64,000 nt of DNA from Kappaphycus alvarezii (taxonomy: Eukaryota; Rhodophyta; Florideophyceae; Gigartinales; Solieriaceae): positions 1,302,001-1,366,000 of the forward strand of contig NADL03000691.1 in NCBI GenBank assembly GCA_002205965.3. Reading direction: 5' to 3'. Below, piece after piece: positions 44,270 to 55,479 of this stretch. The position numbers were made by a program, and so were the translations under genes. Below the pieces are notes generated by a model that did no database searches, was not told the DNA's origin, and worked only from the letters and a program-made list of their open reading frames with translations. Within the stretch, counting starts at the first letter, position 1; each line of letters starts with the position of its first letter.

Positions 44270-44915
44270 GGGTGAGTTCAATTTTAGAGCATCGGAATTG
44301 CAAGATAGACATCCCTTTGACTCTCAGTAGCAGAAGCATTAATTTCATTGCAGTGAAGGTGGTCGAGTTACAGAAACATATGAGGGATTATGGGTTGGTC
44401 TATGGGTTGGTCATGTAAACGAAAGACCCTCGTTCTGACACGGAATGGGAGCTAGGAGGGGAATGCGACACTAGAACAGATAGAAAAACTTCCCCATTGC
44501 GACAGTTGGGCCTTGATGACAGAGCATTGACGGAGGAAGCGAAACAAGACTACACAATCAAGGTCGTCGCCTTCCACAGAATGAAAGTGAGACCAATCCA
44601 TCCTCCTAATAGATATTATTAGCAGGCGCTTAGTTCCGTACGAACCCTGCAGGCGGGGCAAACAGTTGGTCGTCTCCATGCTCGTAATAGCCTCGCCGGC
44701 GCGTCTAGTGCGCATTTGCCTATAGGCGACTTCGGAGTTAAATGTGATAGGAGCGGCTTCCGAATAAGAAAAGAGCTTTCCATCATCGACAAACGGTGTG
44801 CGTGAGTGGTTCGGTAGACATGAGATGTTGGTCGGTGGCTTGTTTGTTGTAAAGGCTGATGGAACAGGGCTCAGTTCCAACAGCGCAAAGTTGTTCGCCG
44901 TTTCAGAGGTTATAA
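44270..44915. other. GC-richer stretch without an identified gene
   Basis: A 142-codon minus-strand frame (44,880-44,452, starting MELSPVPSAFTTNKPPTNIS) is open but shows no motif. It may be the far 3' part of the family F retrotransposon, since it continues the strand and composition of 44,921-46,320. Confidence 0.3.
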
Positions 44916-44920
44916 TAGTC

Positions 44921-45490
44921 TCACCCGCGCACCCAGTCTACGCCTGCCATGAGCGATTTCGCGGTTGAATATGATAGTTGCGGCTCCCTGGAAGATTGGA
45001 GCTGCTCGTTACTTATTTTTGACGGGCATGAGGAGTTCGGTAGACCCGGTACGGTGACCACGGGCCTTTTGGACTTGGGGACTGAAGGGTCAGCTGTGTT
45101 TGAGCGCAACCCGTCATATTCGGTGAATACGAGGACGAGTATGGACCAATTCAACTGAGTGGCAGTTTTCGACGCTTTGACATGTAGCAGGGACAGAGAT
45201 AGAATTGATGCAATGACGTGTCCAACTCCGTATCTCTGCCACACTGCGACCTCGTGCACGCGGAAGAGCTTCTGCAAGTCTGACACAAGGTGTTGAATGT
45301 GTGTGTGCAAGGCTATGAGGTCGGGCCGGGGGGAACGGAGCTGCTTTTCTATCTCCCCCTCCAAAAAATGAATTCGCCATTCTCAGGTAGAAGAACGAGT
45401 ATCCAGGTGGCTTGAGGTTTTGCGGCACCTCCGACCAGAGCTCGAGTTCTTCTGCAAAGAGCTATATTCGGTATGCAGAGCATTCGGGGT
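44921..45490 (-). pseudogene. Family F retrotransposon protein, C-terminal region
   Basis: An open minus-strand frame of 147 codons (45,364-44,921) reads EIEKQLRSPRPDLIALHTHI, QHLVSDLQKLFRVHEVAVWQ, RYGVGHVIASILSLSLLHVK and further. Just upstream, in another phase, is LFAEELELWSEVPQNLKPPG. Both segments recur at 35,275-36,045, so the region is under a shared protein design. It follows the RT region at 45,730-46,315 on the same strand. It does not show the RHD/RPD endonuclease pattern of the other elements. Domain identity is unknown. Confidence 0.5.
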
Positions 45491-45729
45491 CATCGTGCCA
45501 GTCGTCGTAGCCATCAAGATCACCGTACCACTCGTAGTCTCCACCGTCGCCGTAGTCTCCAAGCTTCGACATACTTGGTTAAGGGCCACTCTGCTTGGGT
45601 GCCCGAGCCCCGGAAGGTGCATGGTGTAGAGCATCGAACGGTAAGGGCTCGGGCAGGGGCCGAATCAATGATATTTACGGCGATTGCGGCTTGAAGAGAA
45701 GGGTGAACAGAGGACAAACCCTGACCGCC

Positions 45730-46315
45730 TAGCCGTATGTGGAGGCAAACCTGGACCCACGATTGGTCAGTGAGTGGGACTCCGTTCAGGGAATCAAAAG
45801 CTTCGTTGAGGTTTGACGAATTGAAGAGCAGCGCTCGACGAGAGCTGCGGATCAGTCAGACGGAAAACGTGTGCCACGAGGCAAGCCAAGGCGCAAATGC
45901 GATGGATTTGGAAACGTGCACGTGGGACGCGCGCGCTATGCAGAAGGTGGATGGTGTTCTGACAAGCCTCGATTTGCGCTTGCAGGAATGAATTGGTGGA
46001 GTGAAAGTGCCCGAGAAGGACACCTAATAGTTCGAAGCCTTCATTCGTGCATTCCTCGAGGGAAAAGTCATGGCGGAAGGCTCTGCGGGCAGGGCTGGGG
46101 TTAGAAGGCTAGGGGACTCGGATTTTGCCTAGTTTGAGAAAAAGGACCATGGTCGGGGCTTGGTACGGGATCAACCTGAACGCAGTGCGGAGGTCGTTTA
46201 GCGACCCAATCAGCATGCCATCATCAGCGAACCATTGGTTAAGTAGAATGTTAGTGTAGTCCGAAAGGTTCGAGGTTTGGGGCGGAGGTCGGAGACGGCG
46301 GGGGCTTCGAAAAAA
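45730..46315 (-). pseudogene. Family F non-LTR reverse transcriptase fragment
   Basis: Minus-strand reading in shifting frames: NQWFADDGMLIGSLNDL (RT motif C, F-A-D-D-G) near 46,215-46,245, then MVLFLKLGKIRV (motif D-like), GFELLGVLLGHFHSTNSFL, and near 45,740 QSWVQVCLHIRLGGQGLSSV. The last segment is the thumb-region L-G-G-x-G-L signature of non-LTR reverse transcriptases. The RT differs from the Y-H-D-D-G type at 36.95 kb, so at least two lineages are present. It is broken by frameshifts and lacks motifs A and B. Confidence 0.65.
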
Positions 46316-46449
46316 TTCGGGATAGTGTACAGTCTTTGCTTTTTATTTGAGATAAAAATCAGTCTCTTTGTTTTACTGGATGACACTGACTTTCTTCGGA
46401 GAATCCTCACTCATTTCAAGAAAGGTATGATTTCTGGTCTGGTATTGTG

Positions 46450-48390
46450 TCATTTTCTTATCATAGTTTCAATTAAAATAAGTAACTTAACTGCTCAGTT
46501 TGCCTTTAATTTGTTTTCAGACCTAATATTTCGAACAACCTACGAGTATTTATGCTTTAGATCAGGCTAGAAATACTGCAAGCATAGTTCCAGCAGTATA
46601 ATAACTTTAGTAGACCAAATTCATGCGCAGTAGTAAATACAGAATATTTGTCCAGGAGAGCATTAATCCAAATAATAATTTGCTGACAATATAATTTTAA
46701 TAATTATAACTGTAGAATTTAAAAGAAAACTGGCAGGAATAAAACTTGCTCCATGTGTAATACAGTATAAAAACGAATCAGTGTAAATATATATAATTAA
46801 TTTTGATGTAGTGTGTGCCTCTGATTAAATTTTCTCCAAAATATTCATCATTGTATTCGATATAGAAAACATATTGATTAGGTTTTAAATACTTGTAAGG
46901 CAGTGTTTTAATTTTCACACCACTCACTTTTTGAAAAATAGAAGAGGTATTTACTATGACCCTGTGGACTGAACTGAATCACAAGGAAATTTTTTTTCTC
47001 ATATCCGTAAGTGTAAATCAATCAAAAAAGCAGTTTTATGGGGTTTCAAACTTGAGTTTTCTTTTCTGGCAACGGGCTAGAAGGATTAGTTTAGCCATTT
47101 ATCCAGATAATTTTCTTACTTTTTTGCTTCAAAATCATACCTTCTTAATTCTATATCTGCTCTTATGGAGTTGTCTTTAAGCACAAGACATCTAGAAAAG
47201 GGAACTCAACAAATTCTTGGAATCTACAGCAACATGAAGGGGAAGATTAGTTCTGAGTATATTTCTATATGTTTCTGCAATAATTTCCCTTTTTCAATAG
47301 CTTTATCAACAGCCAAAATTTCATCAGATGGAATACGTTTTACCGGACGCCTAGATAGATGTAAATACCAATAAACTGTATGAAACTTATAATTAAAATT
47401 TATAGAACCAATAGTAAGTCCAGCAAGACAAAGGGTTTTCCTGTATCAGAAAATCAACAATTTATAACTAAAACGTTTCAGAGTTTTCAGGGCGAAGATT
47501 AGTAACTGTAGAGCAAAACGGCTTCAAAATTCAAAACATCGAAGATTGAATAGATAAATCATGAACCAAGGGGTTAGATCTCTTTTTTCAAATAACTTGC
47601 TGTCAAAGCATACTTTGCAGAAGACCCCATACCTAAATAGACAATGAACAGTTCAATGAACTAGGAAAGAATTTATCTAAAGAATCCTTTTTTCATCCGC
47701 CTGTTACGTCTACTTATCGATTATAAGTTTCACACTAAGCTGATAGGGCTCACAGTGAGCTGATAGGGCTCACAGTAAGCTGATAGGGTTCAAAGTAAGA
47801 AATTCGTGCTCCTGTTGGACGTGTTTTCTATTTCGGCACACCCGATTCTTCATTGACCCGTCTTTTTGTCGGTCTTGGTCGTTGGAGGCCGGGGGAACAC
47901 AGTACTGCACATTTAACCTCTATTGTATCTGCGATTGTTTCTTCTTTCCTTCCGATAACTCCTCCATCAGTAAACTCATACTCTAAACGTTTTTGTTTCT
48001 CTTGTTTTATCTGCGCTGCGAGTACAGGATTGCAACTATCGTATTTTACAGGCGCCTATCTACCCACAATGCTAATGTATGGACTTAGGCGAAGTACAAG
48101 TCTTTAAGAAGAAGGATACATACACCCACAGACTGATCAAGTCTTCCTCGCGTTTGTCAACAACCGATGTTATATGAGATTTGAGTTCATTATATTTCGT
48201 CCGCTGATACAATAATTTTGTAATCATCAAACTGAATTATTCTAACTCCATTTCACTAAAATGATGTGAGAATGTGTAAATTTGTGCCAAGCTTGTAGAA
48301 TTTCTCAAGTTCTTAATTGAATTTCGCCTTAACTTTATCCAGTCCGGTATTAATTTTAAATTATGACCTCTGCAAAGACATAACTAGCCT
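46450..48390 (-). mobile_element. Copia C: 3' LTR and 3' part of a copia element
   Basis: This aligns with 4,390-6,420 of copia A. The LTR spans about 46,525-46,920 and has a terminus TGTGAAAA, preceded on the minus strand by a polypurine run ending GTGAGTGG. The internal part carries four units of the 20-base repeat (47,721-47,800). Everything upstream of the point equivalent to 6,420 (rest of RT, integrase, protease, gag) is missing. By eye it is more diverged from A and B than they are from each other. Confidence 0.7.
47721..47800. repeat. 20-bp tandem repeat in copia C, 4 units
   Basis: Four units; the two central ones read TGATAGGGCTCACAGTGAGC and TGATAGGGCTCACAGTAAGC. Copia A and B have three. 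Confidence 0.85.
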
Positions 48391-48479
48391 AGCAGAGCAA
48401 TCTGATTTTTGTGGTTATTTTAGCGTTGACATCCATAACAACAGCACATAAAATTGTCCCATGAATTTCTAATGTCTCA

Positions 48480-48890
48480 AATCACCCAAGCTTCGAACAG
48501 GGAGTTTCATGGGCGAAAAACGGATTTTGAGAGGAATCCTGCAGAAACACCGAGAAATCGTTGCTCCGGATGTTTGTTCTGAATCCTGCACAAGGCGGAA
48601 AGAAGACCAATATATTAGCCCCAGGTAGTGACATGGAGGCGCGGAAAGCACAGTTACGGGTGATTGCGGTAAAACAGCACAAAGAAGGTATCCGGCGTTC
48701 AGTATCTCATAACGGAGGAGTTGCAGGCGAAAAAGATGCTACAGCGGTGTATTTGCAGGATCAGAGAGTAGATATATTGATGAGGGACCAAAATTCTACA
48801 AGTGTATTCAGAAGGGGTAAGCTCTACCTGCTACCGTCGCTAACAAAAAGTAATAGAAACGCTTACTGGAACTGAGGTTCACTCTCAAGT
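48480..48890 (-). pseudogene. RLE retrotransposon fragment (pre-endonuclease)
   Basis: The minus strand reads AFRASMSLPGANILVFFPPC, then GFRTNIRSNDFSVFLQDSSQ, lining up with AFRASMGLPGAKDWVYCTPS and the following segment of the 36.95 kb copy. About 48,690-48,890 continues upstream with weaker similarity. Neither RT nor endonuclease motifs are present. Confidence 0.65.
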
Positions 48891-49079
48891 TCTCAACTAC
48901 TTCGGACGTGACTTGATGTTGTCCGCCAACTTGCTTGAACTCTCCAAGAGGAAGTGCTTTACTCAGCTTATGCACAATTTTGGCTGCCCCTAAAGTACGA
49001 AAAAAATTAAAAACATACCAGGAAATGCATAAAGACACTTTGCGTGGATGATACTCTCTAAACAAAAGATACTTAGGAA

Positions 49080-50100
49080 ACGAACAATCGATCTAGATCA
49101 GACCCAAAAAACCTCTAAAATATCCATGCTTCCTAGCAGTCCCAAAAAATTTCGGTGAAAGACTTAATTTCCCAATTTCCTCCTGGGAGATATTTAAACC
49201 ACTAAAGATGTCCTAATCCTGTTCCAGCCCTGAGATCACCTAGTCCATATTGTCCATCCCCCATCTCACTATTCCAACACTTTGCATGTCTCCTTCCACC
49301 TCATCCTCCCCGTCCTCCTCTTCATCCTCCTCTTCATCCTGACAATCCTTCTTTTCAGCCGCGATGTCCTCCTCCTCATCCTCATTATCGCAAACCAATT
49401 CTGGGACCGCCATTTCTCAAAAGTCTCCCCAGCTCCCCCCTCGAACTCTGTCTTCTTCCCCTTACGTACCTTCTCCGCCTCATTCCCGAGGAACAAGCTC
49501 AAATAAACTCGATCACCTCCTTCTTGGTTTGCAAACAAAGTCATTCATCGCGGTCATAAAGGCCGAAAGGGAGCACGGAAATTCGTTTAGGGGGCGAGGT
49601 TGATGAGCTTTGGAAATGGCGCTGGAGGCACATAGATTGGTCATTTTGGTAGAATTGAGGCAGCGGCAGACAATTGAGGCTGTTTCGAATGGATAAAGGT
49701 AGAGTTTAGGGTATTAGAATTATTAGGGAGGTTTGAAACTTTGAACAAAGGTGGTTTAAATACGCCTCGATGGCTCATTTTATAGATTTGCAATAGATAA
49801 ATTAAATCTGAAAAGGAATATGCAGTAGTAAATTAGCGGACTTTTTCTCAAGAAAAATGAATTGAGGGAAGTAGCTAAGCAAACTGGGAAAAAGAATTTG
49901 ATTTATGATCACTCTGGAGGGGTGAGTTCAGTATTAAAATTACTAAATGAAATGGAGGTGATTTTGGAGATGTTCGCGGAAAAAATAGGCAAGGATAAAG
50001 AAGAAGAGACATACTCTCTGAGAAGGTGCTTAGAGTGAGGGAGGGCGAGGAAGTACCAGAATTAAAAAGCAATTTTGGACAAGAGAGGGTACTAGAGTAC
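49080..50100 (-). pseudogene. Family E acidic protein remnant (copy E4)
   Basis: On the minus strand, 49,450-49,280 in one frame reads VPELVCDNEDEEEDIAAEKK and DEEEDEEEDGEDEVEGDMQS. Then MDNMD (stop) VISGLEQD and IFSGLNISQEEIGK match the E1 and E3 C-terminus. Upstream, 50,100-49,600 has Pro/Ser-rich and pyrimidine-rich debris like that before the other copies. Another frame over the acidic run (49,544-49,269) is Arg-rich and is a shadow. Confidence 0.5.
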
Positions 50101-50114
50101 ATAAGAAGTCGGGA

Positions 50115-50650
50115 GATGACGACGGCAAAAAAAAACCGTTCCCCTCCGCGCGCGCGTGACAAGTGTTACTGCTAGGCGGTAACTCTTCTTGAGCCGCTGC
50201 GTGGACTTAGTCCGTATGTTTCTTCTGTGGTGGTGGGCTGTTTGAGCAGAATTTGCTACACGGAAGTCTATCCGAATATCGACGGGTGCCATTCCGTATT
50301 TGAAAAGCTTCCAGGGCGTCGTCGTATTGGGGCAGATATCTAGTGGAAGCAGATAAGAATTTGGAACACAGCTTATGTGAGGCGGCATTGGGCGCAAGGA
50401 GTGAAGCGGCGCCGACCTCTTCCGCTAATATCAGGACAGTTGCCAGAACCTTTTTGTCCTAGATCGGCTTGGTGGGATGTTGTAATTCCTTAAATATGGT
50501 ACTATCAAGCAATCTGCCTGACCAAATTCGGAAACAGTTCTCGAGTAGGCCGTAAAAATACTCGGCCCCTTCCCTTGTACAGGAGGCGGAACGACTCGAA
50601 TAAGGTACCCCAACTTTCAGACCTCAAAGCACTTCCGAAGCAATTGGAAC
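50115..50650 (-). pseudogene. RLE retrotransposon fragment (post-RT linker)
   Basis: The minus strand starts LGYLIRVVPPPVQGKG-like at about 50,615, followed by ENCF, STIFKELQHPTKPI and, after a frame change, NAASHKLCSKFLSASTRYLP and YDDALEAFQI. The 36.95 kb copy has CKLGYLLRVVPPACTAEGAA, IFRELQLPMKPI and AASNRLCAALLPAAITDLST in this order. Neither RT catalytic motifs nor the endonuclease are included. Confidence 0.7.
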
Positions 50651-50814
50651 GAAACTTACGAGTCTTCTACATCCATAATGACATTGATAATTTATTCGAG
50701 ATTGTGGACATAGTCGATTATTTGTTTTTCCATGACCTCCCTTGAACCTACTAGAACGTTTAAGATAACAATCTCTTTGCAGATAATAAATTGGTAGCTT
50801 GAAATAAATCTTGG

Positions 50815-51120
50815 TTTTGGTTCTTCAAAAGTGAATGTGGTTTTTAATGCGAAGAGGAATGTTTAGGTGTTTTATTTTTGGAATATTTTTCAACTCCATT
50901 TTTTACGCTGGCTCAGAGCCTTAGAAACATTCGCTTTCAAACTATGATCCATTTTGGCCATGTAAAATAGCTTTAGGATAGATCTGTTATATCTTCCAGG
51001 GGTAAAACACCAAAGCTTTTACTCTTAACCTATGCTGCAGGGTATACATTACAAATGACCAAACGTCTTCAGCGGCCGAAATGTAGCTGCTAGGCTACGC
51101 AAATGAGCAGGCAGTGGTAG
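50815..51120. repeat. Short dispersed repeat, second copy
   Basis: This is homologous to 3,600-3,947: it starts its core with TTTAGGTGTTTTATTTTTGG (50,872) and closes with GGGTAAAACACCAAAG (about 51,000). It has the same imperfect inverted ends. Between 51,120 and 51,388 I see no gene. Confidence 0.5.
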
Positions 51121-51387
51121 TAGATCTTGACGAGTTGTATAATATGTTACAGAAGCGTGTGTAAGGTATTCAGAAATTAACTAAGATTGCAGGCGGCGGG
51201 TGGAAATATGTCGCGCCTGCATCACTTGGAGACTAAACACAAAAACGATACCGAAGTCCGAAGCTCCTGTTGAGGGGAGGAACTGCGAAGGTAACCAGCG
51301 AAGGAAGTAAAGCTGGGGAAGAAACCCTGGCCGTTGTAGATAGAAACCCAGACAAGGTAGAGGAGGATATCGTTTTAGTCGCAGTAA

Positions 51388-51495
51388 AGAGGAATATTTG
51401 GGTGTTTCACTCTCTGAAGATATATCCGATCTATTCCATGGTTTTCAAGACAGCCAAAATCCACACAAAAAGGTATGGCGGCACAGTAATCACCC
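51388..51495 (-). repeat. RLE retrotransposon 3' tail fragment
   Basis: The plus strand reads TTTGGGTGTTTCACTCTCTG, then TATCCGATCTATTCCATGGT, matching 36,055-36,165. It is a minus-strand tail without any codons. Confidence 0.65.
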
Positions 51496-51534
51496 ATCTA
51501 GAATTTTTTTGGCAGCATAAATGCAATACTTATA

Positions 51535-51745
51535 GCCAGTATAACATAAGAACCCAACTATAGGACATAAAAATTATTTCACACTGAATTTAGCATAAAA
51601 TAGGGTCATGTAAAATATATAAAATTATTCCTTGACGATTTACAATAAATATAAATTGTGGGCCTCAATAAAAAAGATTGCTCCACAATTCAGCATCACT
51701 GTAGGACACCCGGATAAAGATTAAAATATTTGGCCAATTTTCACA
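51535..51745 (-). mobile_element. Copia-like LTR piece
   Basis: This is the inverse of 13,267-13,470 at roughly 85 percent by eye, ending in the TGTGAAAA terminus at 51,745. Only the first half of the LTR is present. Confidence 0.65.
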
Positions 51746-51915
51746 CAGATGCTCAGTAATAACGTGTTGTAAGGAGCGAGAGGTCTATGTGTCCAATCGA
51801 GGGATTGCCTCAAGCAGTTCCTGTAGTTGGAGTTCCAAGCGTAAGTGCAAGCGGAGAGCCTTTCTTAAGCGGAAGTGAGGAGACTTGCTATGTGAGCATA
51901 ATGAGTTGCCAGCAG

Positions 51916-52101
51916 TCAATCAGAGAGGTTGAGGCTTGAAAGGAAGGATGTAATGAAGGCGATGGTGGTAACATCGTTTGGTGGGGTGCGTTCTAGGCCG
52001 CCAGATCGCAACTGCATGGACGCCTGGAGCCACTGATTGTTGTGCGCTTTGCGATGAGTCCGCTCGAAAGCCCTTTGTATCCCCTTGTCGAAATATTTCA
52101 C
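51916..52101 (-). pseudogene. Non-LTR RT thumb fragment
   Basis: The 61-codon minus-strand frame contains NNQWLQASMQLRSGGLERTP and TTIAFITSFLSSLNLSD. The pattern W-L-Q-A-S-x-x-x-R-x-G-G-L is the thumb signature also seen at about 45,740. It is a short shred of a family F-like element. Confidence 0.55.
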
Positions 52102-52139
52102 AAGAGTTTTAGTTATTTGCGGCGGGACAGTTTGGACTG

Positions 52140-53090
52140 TTTTTAATGTTGTGTACGTGGATGACTTTCTAATTGCTGCTCGAAGTTTCGATGCATGTCA
52201 GAGATTCATGGCTATACTTAAGGACCATTTGGGCACATGAGATCTCAAAAGTACCAAACATTTTAGGGAGTTTGCATTCAGAGAGACCAGTTGCGTGGAA
52301 AGGTAACTATTCATCAATTGCAATATACTAATAAGATTATTGCCAAGTTCAACATGAAGAACTCAAATCCGACGAAAATCGCAATGATTCCGAATAACTA
52401 CAGTACAATGAAAGATTATCATACAGTAGAGAAAATCTATCCATATAGAGACCTTGCTGGAGGCCTAATGCATCTTGCGGTTACATCCCCTGACATTACG
52501 TTTGCAGTAGGGATCTTACCAAGATTTTACTGTTCACCTACTGAAGCTTTTTGGGTGGTAGCTAAAAGGGTGCTACGCTATCTGAGGTATACAAAGCACT
52601 GCAAATCACATATAGAATGCAAAATAACCAATATGTTGTGGGTTACTCTAATTACGATTGGGCCAGGGACAAAACCAAAAAAAATGATTATGCTTTCTTA
52701 TTTTAATGGAGCTGCAATAACATGAAGGTCGATGCTACATAATTTCGTAGCCACATCGAGTCCGGAAGCAGAATAAGTTGCCCAGGCTATGGCCATGAGC
52801 ACAGTGAACTCGTAAGCTAATCAAGGGTTTCGCTTTGAATCAAGATTCGGTACCAATTTTTGCAGACAACATGATACCTTTAAAATTGGCTGAAAACTCA
52901 TCTACCTTAGATAGAAGCAAAAAAATTGATTTTTTATTTCATTGTGTTGATAAATACGTTGAAAAGGAAAGAAATAACTAATTAATATAATCGACGAAAT
53001 CTATGATTGATGATTGTTTGACTAAGCCACTAGACAGAGTCAAGCTGGGAAGATATGAAAATTGGATGGGTGTGGTTTAAGAAAAAGACT
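52140..53090 (+). pseudogene. Ty1/copia pol 3' end (RT and RNase H), plus strand
   Basis: The plus strand starts within RT motif C: VYVDDFLIAARSFDA at about 52,150. It continues (with a TGA and frame slips) to QLQYTNKIIAKFNM, YRDLAGGLMHLAVTSPDITF and KRVLRYLRYTKH (52,291-52,725), then RNase H: SSPEAE near 52,765, a FADN segment near 52,860 and LTKPLDRVKLGRYENWMGVV at 53,020-53,078. The spacing is that of a normal copia pol C-terminus. Unlike copia A, B and C, this lineage looks like ordinary animal copia. Everything upstream of RT motif C is missing. Confidence 0.85.
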
Positions 53091-53095
53091 AATAT

Positions 53096-53380
53096 GAGAG
53101 GGCATGATAGAGAGAAACATGAATGCAGATGAACATGTGTATATATATGCACACAGAAAGACAGTTAGTCCTTCCGTAGTTTAACAAGAGCACTGCACAT
53201 GAGCGATGTACATCACGATAAGAATTGCTGTCTCTTTTTGCATTAGTTTGTTAATTATAGCTCTAAACCATATAAGAAATTGTAATAACTGTATAGAAAG
53301 TTTGAGTTTAAGTCAGGACTAAATAAACCAGAGATAAATCTCCACTGACAACATCGAGCCAGCTAACGCCGGTACTGAAA
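53096..53380 (+). mobile_element. Probable 3' LTR of the plus-strand Ty1/copia element
   Basis: A purine-rich run (GGTTTAAGAAAAAGACTAATA) after the pol stop precedes TGAGAGGGCATGATAG. The interval contains an AATAAA near 53,321. No second LTR is in the window for comparison, so the ends are guesses. Confidence 0.4.
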
Positions 53381-53722
53381 ATTTCAACACTTGCAGTATC
53401 TTGAGATCCAAGTTGCGACTACCATCTTCAAGTTCTTCGATGTGCATATACTCAAGTTTATAGTTCGATTATAGTCATTTTTTTATATCGTGCGCAGTTC
53501 AAGGCTGAACTTGAGACCGAACTACTTCCATAATTCGTACAGCCTGCGTGTATTTAATGGTCGGTAAAGAGCTAATTCGATAAAGAGGTACATCTAAGAA
53601 AGGATCCGACTACCAAGCCTAACTTCAAAACACCGCCAGTAAGTTGAGTGCCCGTGGCTGACCACAGTATTTGCAAATAAACGAGTGATGGCTGCTTAGA
53701 TTTGAGACCGATACAGCAGGTG
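53380..53722. other. No gene recognised
   Basis: A minus-strand frame of 81 codons (53,817-53,572) overlaps the family E flank and shows no motif. Nothing else is supported. Confidence 0.3.
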
Positions 53723-54960
53723 GCGTCGGAAGTGGCCATCATTACAGCCTGTTGTTGAAGGAGAATAAGTGTAAGCTTGTAATATCTACACTGCCATATA
53801 TCCTGACCGGATATCATCCAGTAAATCTCTTACATCAATCATTCCCGTTTACCATGGAACATCAGAGCAATGTTTGGCTGGAAATCGATTGTGTCACATT
53901 TCGGATCTATTGGGCCGCTCTAGGGTACCAAAATCTGAGCATGGAATTGGGGATGCCGGGGATCGTGTCCGCGCAAAATATTTAGGCCATGGACGTCTAC
54001 CATTATCGAATCAGATCCCTGTTGACCGCTTTAAGCTTGTGAGGGCAATTATAGCTCTTGATTTGATAAAGAAAGGGACTAGCAGGTGCAGTAAGGTGAA
54101 AACTAATTTACGCAACGTACCATTTTAAGTAAATCCACATTGCATTAAAATTTTACTAGGTATCATTCAGCACATCTGTTGCCGTGAATAGACATCCCCT
54201 GTTTCTTGTTCGAATTAATTGGTGAATCAGTCTGCTGTAGCTGGGCTATGTGTCGACTGGTCTTGCGTTCCCGTGCTGCTGGAGTTTTTCGCACTTCCGA
54301 GTCTTATGATATATTCTTATATTTCATGTAACAAAGCCCTGTTTCTGGAATACTTCTCTTCCCCAAACGTCTCTTATTTTCACTATTGATCACTTCAAAA
54401 GAACAGGAAATATACTTTCAAAAGTGTAAATTGTGACAAAAGAGCTGTTCTTTGATCGAATATACTTTTAGCGAGAATATTTTATTAATTAAACTCCATT
54501 TTTTTCCTTTTCAATCATGCAAAAACGCCTAAAACCCACCTCGAGGGATTTTATAGGGTAAAAATGGCGAATACGGAGACTTCGACAGCTAAGATACCAA
54601 TATGAGAGCTCTAAAGGCGACTAAATAGCGACACTTGACTTTCAAGGACAAGAGAGTGGAGTGGTGGAGAACCAATAAGTATTGTTCTAGTAACCAATCA
54701 AAAGTAACTGGCTCCTCGGCCTCTTTTTGCGGATGGAGAGCTGATTGAAAGTCTCTGGTTCGCATTTTACTCCAACTTGGCCTTTTTCTCCTGAAGCAAT
54801 GCATTCATTGACCATACATACAATTTGATTACTAAAATCTCGATAGAACTACTAAATGAATTAGAAAACGCGGGAAAATACTTCATTCAGACGCAAATAG
54901 TTTGTCGAAAGATATTTGTCAGGAACTAAAAAAATACTGGTTCCACAGCCTTAGGCCTCT
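53723..54960 (-). repeat. Family E downstream flank, uninterrupted copy
   Basis: The left part matches 3,948-4,225, the middle matches 10,880-11,345 and 22,461-22,945, and the right part matches 22,950-23,480. This copy without copia shows the original order. It lies downstream of the acidic block at 54,960-55,370 on the minus strand. Confidence 0.7.
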
Positions 54961-55370
54961 AGATCAGAACATAGAACAACCCCTAAGACATTATAAGTAA
55001 TTGTTCCGTCACCATAAATATCTGTGAACTGCTCATGTTTGCCTACCCCTCTATGCAGGAAATAATGCAAATCCTACCGAAGTTCCCTCCCACTTGGCCG
55101 ATGCAGTGGACCACTTGTGCCAGACAATTCGTCCCTTGCCTTCGATCTTATTCCGTTATGTCTTCCCCCTATTCTTTGTCCTTCTCCTCTACCTCCTGTT
55201 TTCCATCCCCTGACTCTACCTTTCCATCCTCTTCTTACGTCCATAGAATAGTTCCGGTATCATCCAATTCTCGAGAAACTCCCCTAAATTTCAGACGCTC
55301 ACTTCTGAATCCCTGCCCATTGCGTACTTTGCTTCGACCTCTACCGAGTGACGAGCCATAAGCTTACGTA
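54960..55370 (-). pseudogene. Family E acidic block and C-terminus (copy E-D3)
   Basis: The minus strand from 55,360 reads a broken acidic segment (EEDGKVESGDGKQEVEEKDK), then SSGPLHRPSGRE-like codons and, about 54,990, a YNVLGVVLCSDLEA end. The 27.9 kb copy ends YDELREVLGSDLEG. The downstream flank follows directly. Confidence 0.5.
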
Positions 55371-55479
55371 ATATTTTGTGTTATCCCTAGCGTCACAAAC
55401 AGACGTTCTCGATACCAAAAATAAAGTGAAAGGAAAAATATGGAGGGGCGAAACTAAAAACAGATAGTATCAAGATAAA

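Noticed and set aside
49269..49544. Arginine-rich 91-codon frame resembling a basic nuclear protein
   Set aside because: It is the shadow of the GAG-rich acidic run of family E, and the acidic frame is the one shared with other copies.
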